This document shows positions 31,516 through 37,068 of a DNA stretch of 37,068 bases, in pieces. Location: positions 1-37,068 of the IMG/VR virus record IMGVR_UViG_3300026094_001113. One strand, written 5' to 3'. The notes under the pieces are model-generated. The model saw only the letters and a list, made by a program, of their open reading frames with translations, was not told the origin of the DNA and did no database searches. A program made the translations under genes and the position numbers. The stretch is from a virus. Numbering within the stretch: the first letter of the stretch is position 1; each line of letters opens with the position of its first letter.

Positions 31516-32025
31516 ATGATTGATAACGGACATATAGAGTTAAAACATTTTGGTGACTTTTTTAGTAAGCTAGATTATGAAAGGCCTTTGGATGCTACAA
31601 GAGGACTTTCGTACTGTAATCTTGCAGACGAAAATCGCTATAAAAAAGAATTTGTAAAGGCATGCATACATAAAGGAGCTGCAGAAAACGTAGAATTATA
31701 TCTGCAAGATCATTTTTCGTGGTTAAAAAAACATTCGTTTGCTATAAGTCTAATGGAGCCTGGAATGATTTTGCCTCTGCATACAGATAAGTATGGATTT
31801 TACAAGAAAACCTACAGTATATCAAATAGTGATAGTGTTTGCAGGATTATTATTTTTTTAGAAGACTGGAAGCCGGGTCACATATCACAAGTAGGCAACA
31901 AGTTAACTCCTCAATGGAAAGCAGGAGATTGGATATGCTGGACTGGAGAAACCAAACACATGGCTGCTAATTTAGGTCATGAAAATAGATATGTATTACA
32001 AATAACAGGATTACTAAAAACGTGA
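31516..32025 (+). CDS. Small Fe(II)/2OG oxygenase
   Basis: This 169-residue protein has H89-x-D91 (LPLHTDKYGFY), DWKPGHISQV, H148 (TKHMAANLG) and R158 (NRYVLQITG), a complete site. It belongs with the genes at 3377, 26258 and 26686, which share the WxPGHI turn or the final LQVxG strand. AAGAAGT may serve as a ribosome site before ATG 31516. It lies between the StrG-like protein and a sugar epimerase (GTGA overlap), so hydroxylation of a sugar intermediate is plausible, but not shown. Confidence 0.78.
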   Translation: MIDNGHIELKHFGDFFSKLDYERPLDATRGLSYCNLADENRYKKEFVKACIHKGAAENVELYLQDHFSWLKKHSFAISLMEPGMILPLHTDKYGFYKKTYSISNSDSVCRIIIFLEDWKPGHISQVGNKLTPQWKAGDWICWTGETKHMAANLGHENRYVLQITGLLKT

Positions 32026-32933
32026 AAATTTTATTGACAGGTTCTTCCGGGTTTGTAGGACAATTTATAAGTCCTAAATTACAAGAAATTGGGGAAGTGG
32101 TGCATCTTAAAAGCGATTTAACATCGCATAAAGAAGTAGAAAATGAAGTAAATTCTATAGCACCAGATGTTGTTATTCACTTAGCTGCAAAAACTGAGGT
32201 GGAAAAAAGTTTTTATGAACAAACTGTTTTTAGCAGTGTAAATTACGTAGGTACAGTTAACTTAATCGAAAGTTGCTTAAAGCTTAATACAATTCCTTTT
32301 TTCTTTTTCTCAAGCACTATGGAGGTATTTGGCTGGCAACCGATTAGCGACGAAGTAAAAAATCACGGTGTGCCAAAAACTCCTATTGCGTTTAATGAAA
32401 ATACTTTACCTAATCCTAATGCTCCGTATGCAGTAGCTAAATATGCCTGTGAAAAATATTTAGAATATGCTAAAAGATCTTTTGGTTTAGATTATGTAGC
32501 GCTTCGACAAACCAATACTTATGGTAGGCTAGACAATAATTTTTTTGTTACGGAACAAATAATAAGTCAAATGCTTAATAACAAAGTTGTACATCTCGGT
32601 TATTCTGAACCTTATAGAAATTTCCTTTTTATAGATGATTTAGTAAATGCATGGATGGCGGTAATAGAACACAAAGATAAATTATCAGGTAAATCACTAA
32701 CGTTAGGTCCAGACCTGCCGATAAAAATTAAAGACTATGCAGATATAATAGCAAAAGAATTAAGTTGGGAAGGTACAATTTATTGGGATACTAAACCAAA
32801 AAGAGCTGGAGAAATTTTTTGGTTAAACAGTGACAGCAAAGTGTTTACGGACATTACAGGATGGACTCCAAAAACTCCTCTTGATATTGGTATTAGTAAA
32901 ACTATAGAAAAAGTAAAACAAAATGTCATTTGA
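32022..32933 (+). CDS. NAD-dependent sugar-nucleotide epimerase/dehydratase
   Basis: This 303-residue extended short-chain dehydrogenase starts at GTG 32022, overlapping the previous stop by 4 bases. It has GSSGFVG (7-13), VVIHLAAKTEV, FFSSTMEVFG, Y135-x3-K139 (PYAVAKYACE), LRQTNTYG and NFLFIDDLVNAW. This fits enzymes that make 4-keto, 4,6-dehydrated or epimerised nucleotide sugars. A DegT-like aminotransferase follows directly (11-base overlap), the usual pair for building amino-sugars from a keto-sugar. Confidence 0.82.
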   Translation: MKILLTGSSGFVGQFISPKLQEIGEVVHLKSDLTSHKEVENEVNSIAPDVVIHLAAKTEVEKSFYEQTVFSSVNYVGTVNLIESCLKLNTIPFFFFSSTMEVFGWQPISDEVKNHGVPKTPIAFNENTLPNPNAPYAVAKYACEKYLEYAKRSFGLDYVALRQTNTYGRLDNNFFVTEQIISQMLNNKVVHLGYSEPYRNFLFIDDLVNAWMAVIEHKDKLSGKSLTLGPDLPIKIKDYADIIAKELSWEGTIYWDTKPKRAGEIFWLNSDSKVFTDITGWTPKTPLDIGISKTIEKVKQNVI

Positions 32934-33516
32934 TTCAGTTTCAAAATTTGAACATGAAATTTCCAATTTTTATGGTAGTAAATATGCTGTAGCTACTGAT
33001 TGCTGTACACATGCTATAGAACTTTGTTTACGTTTCACAAAAGTATCTCATGCTTATTGTCCTATCTATACCTACATTAGTATTCCGTTTACATTCGAAA
33101 AACTAAATCTACAATGGAAATTTATTGACAGCAAATGGAATGACTTTTATTATGTTACTGATAAAATTATAGATTCTGCAGTGTATTGGAAAGAAAACGG
33201 ATATATCCAAAATACTTTGATGTGTTTAAGTTTTCAATTTAGAAAGCATCTTAGTTTAGGAAGAGGCGGGGCAATCCTATTAGACAACGAACAAGATTTT
33301 ATAGAATTAAAAAAATTGTCTTATGATGGTAGATTACCTGATCAACCGTGGTCTAAACAAAAAATTTCAACACTCGGCTATCATTATTATATGACTCCTG
33401 AAACGGCTGACTTAGGATTAATTAAACTTAAAGAAGCAAAGAACAAAAAATCTAAAAAATGGAGTTATAAAGATTACCCCAATCTGTTAGAAATGCCTAT
33501 CTTTCAATCTTCTTAG
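32923..33516 (+). CDS. Mini DegT/DnrJ/EryC1/StrS-type aminotransferase
   Basis: This 197-residue protein is about half the usual 370-400. It keeps the key points of the PLP sugar aminotransferase fold: FYGSKYAVATDCCTHAIEL at the cofactor phosphate site, D84 (IIDSAVYW) for the pyridine nitrogen, and catalytic K108 (SFQFRKHLSLGRGG). HYYMTPETADLGL near the end matches the family's YNxRMxExxAAxG strand. The large C-terminal domain and several loops are absent, which seems to be a viral reduction rather than a frameshift, as the frame is clean. It likely transaminates a keto-sugar from the preceding epimerase. It overlaps the convergent rSAM gene by 20 bases. Confidence 0.78.
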   Translation: MSFDSVSKFEHEISNFYGSKYAVATDCCTHAIELCLRFTKVSHAYCPIYTYISIPFTFEKLNLQWKFIDSKWNDFYYVTDKIIDSAVYWKENGYIQNTLMCLSFQFRKHLSLGRGGAILLDNEQDFIELKKLSYDGRLPDQPWSKQKISTLGYHYYMTPETADLGLIKLKEAKNKKSKKWSYKDYPNLLEMPIFQSS

Positions 33517-34489
33517 GAATCTTAGAGTCTGCTGAACTTACGCAGGTAGGTGTAATACAAGGAATAGGCTTTTTAAACAATTCAAATCCATCATCGATAG
33601 TGCCAAGAGGTTCGTCGTGGCAAGAATAAGAACGTTTAATCTCACCGCCTGGCTCACGGATAATACAACTCTGATAACCAGCATTACAGTTCCAGCCTTT
33701 GAACTTGTTAAATCCAAACGCATTTAGTCTTTCTGCTTGATCAAGGTCATACTCTGTATCGGCATCGTCTATTAATCTCATCTGCGCAAGTTCTTCGCCA
33801 TTAGCATGCTGCGGAAAGCCTGTTTGTAAGCAGTCAATCTGTGCTTGGGTATAGCTATGTACAACAAAACTTGCTGTAGGGTCGCTTTGAGGCTTGACAG
33901 TGATGTTTATGCCTCGATCTGCAAAGCGCTGACAGCGTTCCCAGTATTCGTCAAACAGTTCTGGCACCATTACCTGATTGATTGTGACAAATACCCCAGC
34001 GTCTATCAGTTGAAGACACTTGTCGCCGAACTGTTGTTCGTCGGCAAACTCTGCGTGGAAACTTGCTGTGATAGATCTTCTACTGAGATTTTCAGTGGCA
34101 GCAATCCAACGGTTCCACCATTTCGCACCCGGTGACAGATTAGTAGTCATGTGTATGCTTTGATACTCTGGCAGGCTGTCTTCGGCATAGTGTTCAATCA
34201 GTTTGAGAAAGTGTTTATACGCGGTTGGTTCGCCTCCGGAAAAACTGAAGTGGAAACTGTCGAAACCATTGAGACGACTCTGTGCCTTGATGTCATCCAT
34301 TATGCTACAATAGGTTTCTAGGGGACGGTGATCTGAGACACTAGATCTTGCGTATGGCCAGCAATAAGAGCATGAATAATTACAATATCTAGCCAGAATC
34401 CAAGAAACTGAAAAAAGACGGTGGTCTAGGAGAGTTTTTTGGCCTAATTTAACTATTTTATCGAATGGTATTTGTTGAAAATCTTTCAT
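33497..34489 (-). CDS. Radical SAM enzyme, GC-rich outlier (R13)
   Basis: This 330-residue enzyme has C36-x3-C40-x2-C43 (RYCNYSCSYCWPYAR), GGEP at 85-88 (FSGGEPTAYK) and ITASFHAEFAD in the barrel, as in R2 and R5. The tail has GWNCNAGYQSC, RSYSCHD and C311-x4-C316, but the third Cys of the Cx4CxC ending is Ser318. Sample lines of this gene run near 47-50% GC, against about 17-30% in the island centre, so it probably has a different source. It starts at ATG 34489, 32 bases inside the upstream gene, with no clear ribosome site. Substrate is unknown. Confidence 0.83.
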   Translation of the reverse strand: MKDFQQIPFDKIVKLGQKTLLDHRLFSVSWILARYCNYSCSYCWPYARSSVSDHRPLETYCSIMDDIKAQSRLNGFDSFHFSFSGGEPTAYKHFLKLIEHYAEDSLPEYQSIHMTTNLSPGAKWWNRWIAATENLSRRSITASFHAEFADEQQFGDKCLQLIDAGVFVTINQVMVPELFDEYWERCQRFADRGINITVKPQSDPTASFVVHSYTQAQIDCLQTGFPQHANGEELAQMRLIDDADTEYDLDQAERLNAFGFNKFKGWNCNAGYQSCIIREPGGEIKRSYSCHDEPLGTIDDGFELFKKPIPCITPTCVSSADSKIPKKIER

Positions 34490-35144
34490 ATAACCAGTCG
34501 AAGTCGTTTATTTTCTGTAACTCAGCAACGTTGTCTTTGTTTTCTTCACCGAATTTTCTACCTTCTTTAGCGCCTTTTATAGCATCTATGCCAAACGGTC
34601 GATTGACACCTTGATTACACCATATTTCTAATCGTTCAAGTGTTTCTGAATTAAGTTGTCTGTCTATTGTCTGGCTAGCAAGTTTCGCACACTCTCTAAA
34701 ACCAGATCGCCAAGCCGAAAACGAATCAGTATTAAATGCTGTTATGTTTGAAATTTCATCAATTGCTGTAAAACTATCGGATATACTAGTTGTCATATCA
34801 AGTTTAGAAGTGTTCATTTTTAGAGTCTTAGTTCTCGGAAGTAATTTTACACCGCCGTAGCCGTAAACAAGATCATTTACGGGATTCTGAGAACGCCATA
34901 CATGGACAGTGTCTAAATTATATTCGTCTACTTCGTAATCAAAAGAAAAATTGTCGCGTACTTCAGCGTCCGCATCTACTACCCAAAACATTTTTGTAAA
35001 ACATTTTTTTGCGGCCTTGATATGTGCTTGGTGTATTCCTTTTACACCGTCTACTCTTTTTGCAGAAGGAAATCTAGTTTTTAACAGTTCCCAATTTTTG
35101 TCTGCGTTTGACTCATTATAGGATATAAAGACAATATCATACAT
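34458..35144 (-). CDS. Putative glycosyltransferase (DxD), marine-phage type
   Basis: This 228-residue protein opens MYDIVFISYNESNADKNW, then has VDGVKGIHQAH and FWVVDADAEV with a DxD at 57-59, the metal and nucleotide-sugar site of GT-A-type transferases. The rest (YGYGGVKLLPRTKT, WRSGFRECAKLAS) resembles proteins I recall as widespread in marine T4-like phages. The fold beyond the DxD is uncertain. It lies between an SGNH-type gene (18-base gap) and R13 (32-base overlap). A TATAAAT box at 35161-35167 may start its transcript. Confidence 0.65.
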   Translation of the reverse strand: MYDIVFISYNESNADKNWELLKTRFPSAKRVDGVKGIHQAHIKAAKKCFTKMFWVVDADAEVRDNFSFDYEVDEYNLDTVHVWRSQNPVNDLVYGYGGVKLLPRTKTLKMNTSKLDMTTSISDSFTAIDEISNITAFNTDSFSAWRSGFRECAKLASQTIDRQLNSETLERLEIWCNQGVNRPFGIDAIKGAKEGRKFGEENKDNVAELQKINDFDWLYERFSTNTIR

Positions 35145-35160
35145 TTCAATATTATATAAA

Positions 35161-35167
35161 ATTTATA
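35161..35167 (-). promoter_or_regulatory. Possible late -10 box (TATAAAT), minus strand
   Basis: TATAAAT-T is seven of eight to the late consensus and overlaps the stop codon of the SGNH gene; 16 bases separate it from ATG 35144. The position inside coding sequence makes it weaker than the spacer boxes. Confidence 0.3.
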
Positions 35168-35951
35168 GCAATTTGTCAATCAAAGGGTTTAGCTGATCGG
35201 CTACTTGTCTGTGTATATCCGGACCATCGTGCATTAAGTCTCTCGCACGCCCGGTGTCTTCTGTTTCGATCATGTGTAGGTTTTCAAAGACATTATCAAA
35301 ATCACCGGTCCAACTCCAATTTAAAACTGGAACATTTAACATATTCCAGAGAGAATTTGCACTATAATAGTGAATATAATTATTTGCTTCCATTTCTCCT
35401 GTTTCGATGCAGTACCTTGTAAGATACCACTGCGTGTCTTTTTTTTCTACTTTGTTATGCACATTATGATGTTTAAAAATTAAAGAATCATTAGATTTGT
35501 AGGCAAAACTTTTTCTAAATGTTTGGGGCCATTGGTATATTACTAGTCTTGGAAGAGGATATTTGTTTTTTAGATACTGCAGGGTATTAAGATATTGAAT
35601 ATCTGGACCTGTGCTCTGTTTTGCTAAATTTAAAAAATCAATTGACTTTTTTTGTAATAATTGAGAACACCATATGTCGTCTTCGAAATTACCTATACCT
35701 TCAGTATGCGAGCAGCCGAAAATCAGAACAAAATCTTGTTCTAGATCTTGTATATTTTTTGTTCTATAACCATGAGTATTGAACTTATATTCAATATCTC
35801 TTTCAAGATAGACAGGATTTACAAGATGTTTATTCTTTTCAAAATCTTCATACTCTGCTTCGCTAAACCCTTTAAGTGTTCTATTCTTTCTATCTTTATC
35901 GATTAATATATCATTTTCAACAAAACTAAGATACATGTCTAGTATTTCCAT
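35163..35951 (-). CDS. SGNH/GDSL-type hydrolase-like protein
   Basis: This 262-residue protein shows LIFGCSHTEGIG with nucleophile S81, the first block of SGNH esterases and acyltransferases, and MHDGPDIHR (H241, H247) near the C-terminus as the likely catalytic His block. The middle (NLAKQSTGPDIQYLNTLQYL) fits the Gly/Asn blocks. Such enzymes add or remove acetyl groups on sugars, or cleave lipids. It lies between the UDP-sugar dehydrogenase (26-base overlap) and the DxD glycosyltransferase, so glycan acylation is a fair guess. No signal peptide is visible. Confidence 0.72.
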   Translation of the reverse strand: MEILDMYLSFVENDILIDKDRKNRTLKGFSEAEYEDFEKNKHLVNPVYLERDIEYKFNTHGYRTKNIQDLEQDFVLIFGCSHTEGIGNFEDDIWCSQLLQKKSIDFLNLAKQSTGPDIQYLNTLQYLKNKYPLPRLVIYQWPQTFRKSFAYKSNDSLIFKHHNVHNKVEKKDTQWYLTRYCIETGEMEANNYIHYYSANSLWNMLNVPVLNWSWTGDFDNVFENLHMIETEDTGRARDLMHDGPDIHRQVADQLNPLIDKLL

Positions 35952-37068
35952 AATGTATTACTCGGCTAACCGAACTTGTAAATTTCCTCCATGGATCTAT
36001 TACAATGCTGAAAGGAGGTATTGCACAATAAATCTCGTCTTGTTTTTTTGTTTCTGTGTAATCGTAAGTAACTGAAGCAGAATGTGCCATAAGAAATACA
36101 CCGGGTTCTTGAGGTTGGTAGTCGTCGCCGGTGTAAGGATCTATATAAGTTGGTTTTATTCCTGCCTCTTGAACGTAGTGTCCTACTAGTAAACTGTATG
36201 ATCCGTCTGTATAAGGCACTTGAGGTTTATATGCTTTGCCGTGTATGTATATAGGCATGTTGTTTTCATTGGCGTGCTTTACTAGTTCGATAGCAAGATT
36301 TTTTGCTTGGCGTTCTCTCGTACTCATAATAGCATCAAATAAATCATAACCTAGATCAAGTTCTTGTGCCATGTATCGTAAGGCAATATTGTCTCTTGGA
36401 TGGCAGGCACCGCCGTCGCCCATGCCTGCAGTCATATACTGAGGGCTCATAATGCGTTTGGTAGAATTAGCAAGCGCATCTGTAACTACATCAACATTAA
36501 TATTTTTTTGTTTTTCAGCAATATCCTGAATCATATTCACCAGTGATATTTTTGTAGATATAAAAGTATTATAAAAAACCTTAATACATTCGCACTCGTC
36601 ATATGTTCCTACAACTGTAGTAGGATCGTTTTCCATAACAGTATCATAGAATTCTTTTAGCTTTCTAGCATCGCCTGTTTCTGTGCCATCTCCTGTTCCT
36701 ATCATAATCATCTCTGGATTAACCATGTCCCAGGCAACAGATCCCATAGCGATAAGATAAGGGTTATAAACAAACCTTGTGTTATCTATGAGAGGAGTAA
36801 ATTCTCTTCTAGTAGTGCCCGGAAGCACTGTGGAAATCAATACTAACAGCTGATTTTTGTTCATGTATGTGTCTGCTTCTTCGAGAACAGACTTTACAGT
36901 CTCATAGGAAAAGTCTTTTGGAGGTAAATGATGCGTAGGCTTACTGCCGTCATAGTCGCTATCGTGCGGTGTAGGCACTGCTACAAACACAATGTCACAG
37001 TCTTGGACACACGCTTCGATGTTAGAAGTAAATTCAACAAGATCGCTTTCTAGAGGATCGAGGTCGTA
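35926..37068 (-). CDS. UDP-glucose/GDP-mannose dehydrogenase family, 5' end cut by window
   Basis: The frame is open to the window edge: 26 codons before the first in-frame GTG (36990) continue the protein (CVQDCDIVFVAVPTPHD), so the true start lies beyond 37068. The visible 380 residues include the end of the NAD domain, STVLPGTTRRE, the NPEMIMIGTGD region, the catalytic cysteine motif GMGDGGACHPRDN and a C-terminal domain (IHGKAYKPQVPYTDGS). It therefore has the parts missing from the shorter homologue at 28036. It would make a uronic-acid nucleotide or the like. Its GC content is higher than that of the island centre. Confidence 0.85.
   Translation of the reverse strand, partial: YDLDPLESDLVEFTSNIEACVQDCDIVFVAVPTPHDSDYDGSKPTHHLPPKDFSYETVKSVLEEADTYMNKNQLLVLISTVLPGTTRREFTPLIDNTRFVYNPYLIAMGSVAWDMVNPEMIMIGTGDGTETGDARKLKEFYDTVMENDPTTVVGTYDECECIKVFYNTFISTKISLVNMIQDIAEKQKNINVDVVTDALANSTKRIMSPQYMTAGMGDGGACHPRDNIALRYMAQELDLGYDLFDAIMSTRERQAKNLAIELVKHANENNMPIYIHGKAYKPQVPYTDGSYSLLVGHYVQEAGIKPTYIDPYTGDDYQPQEPGVFLMAHSASVTYDYTETKKQDEIYCAIPPFSIVIDPWRKFTSSVSRVIHYGNTRHVS

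Noticed and set aside
2490-33520. Rho-independent terminators at convergent junctions
   Set aside because: The convergent genes overlap at their stops, and I see no GC-rich hairpin followed by a T run at any of the seven junctions.

Overview
The window looks like part of a marine T4-like myovirus genome (cyanophage or pelagiphage type; the sequence does not settle the host). The evidence is a small conserved-looking block (65-1204) followed by a tail-fibre-type structural gene (1244-2500), T4 late-promoter boxes of the TATAAATA type, very tight packing with start/stop overlaps, and surface-sugar genes of the kind such phages carry. I saw no tRNA, rRNA, CRISPR array, transposase or integrase. 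No gene-free stretch exceeds about 100 bases.

Layout. (1) 1-2500, plus strand: three small backbone proteins and a fibre/adhesin, all with ordinary Shine-Dalgarno signals where a new transcript starts. (2) 2497-6158: three non-haem iron/2-oxoglutarate (2OG) oxygenases on the minus strand, one on the plus strand, and a kinase-like protein. (3) 6205-17087: nine radical SAM (rSAM) enzymes and one QueC-like PP-loop ATPase. (4) 17074-25339, minus strand: GNAT-like protein, cupin, rSAM, three paralogous putative glycosyltransferases with a 2OG oxygenase between them, and a B12-type rSAM enzyme. (5) 25385-29366: another rSAM, two small 2OG oxygenases, a sugar epimerase, a minimal UDP-sugar dehydrogenase and a methyltransferase. 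(6) 29411-33516, plus strand: amidinotransferase, a StrG-like oxygenase fused to a 'sporadic carbohydrate cluster' domain, 2OG oxygenase, epimerase and a mini DegT aminotransferase. (7) 33497-37068, minus strand: rSAM, DxD glycosyltransferase-like protein, SGNH hydrolase and a UDP-sugar dehydrogenase cut by the window edge.

The striking feature is a roughly 27-kb AT-rich island with 13 rSAM enzymes (about 14.6 kb of coding sequence) and nine 2OG-type oxygenases. The rSAM enzymes fall into a few families, and one four-family set appears twice. The island is built of short blocks on alternating strands: every convergent junction overlaps at the stop codons, and every divergent junction is a spacer of about 40-100 bases. 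In most of these spacers a late-promoter -10 box lies only 5-9 bases from the start codon, which predicts leaderless mRNAs.

How the genes may work together (inference): sugar-nucleotide enzymes, an aminotransferase, an amidinotransferase, glycosyltransferases, methyl- and acetyltransferase-like proteins and many rSAM/2OG enzymes fit synthesis or heavy modification of an unusual (possibly amino- or guanidino-) sugar, placed on the virion, on the host envelope or on another substrate. The twitch-type rSAM, StrG-like and amidinotransferase combination recalls aminocyclitol antibiotic pathways. Modification of the neighbouring tail fibre or of DNA remains possible.
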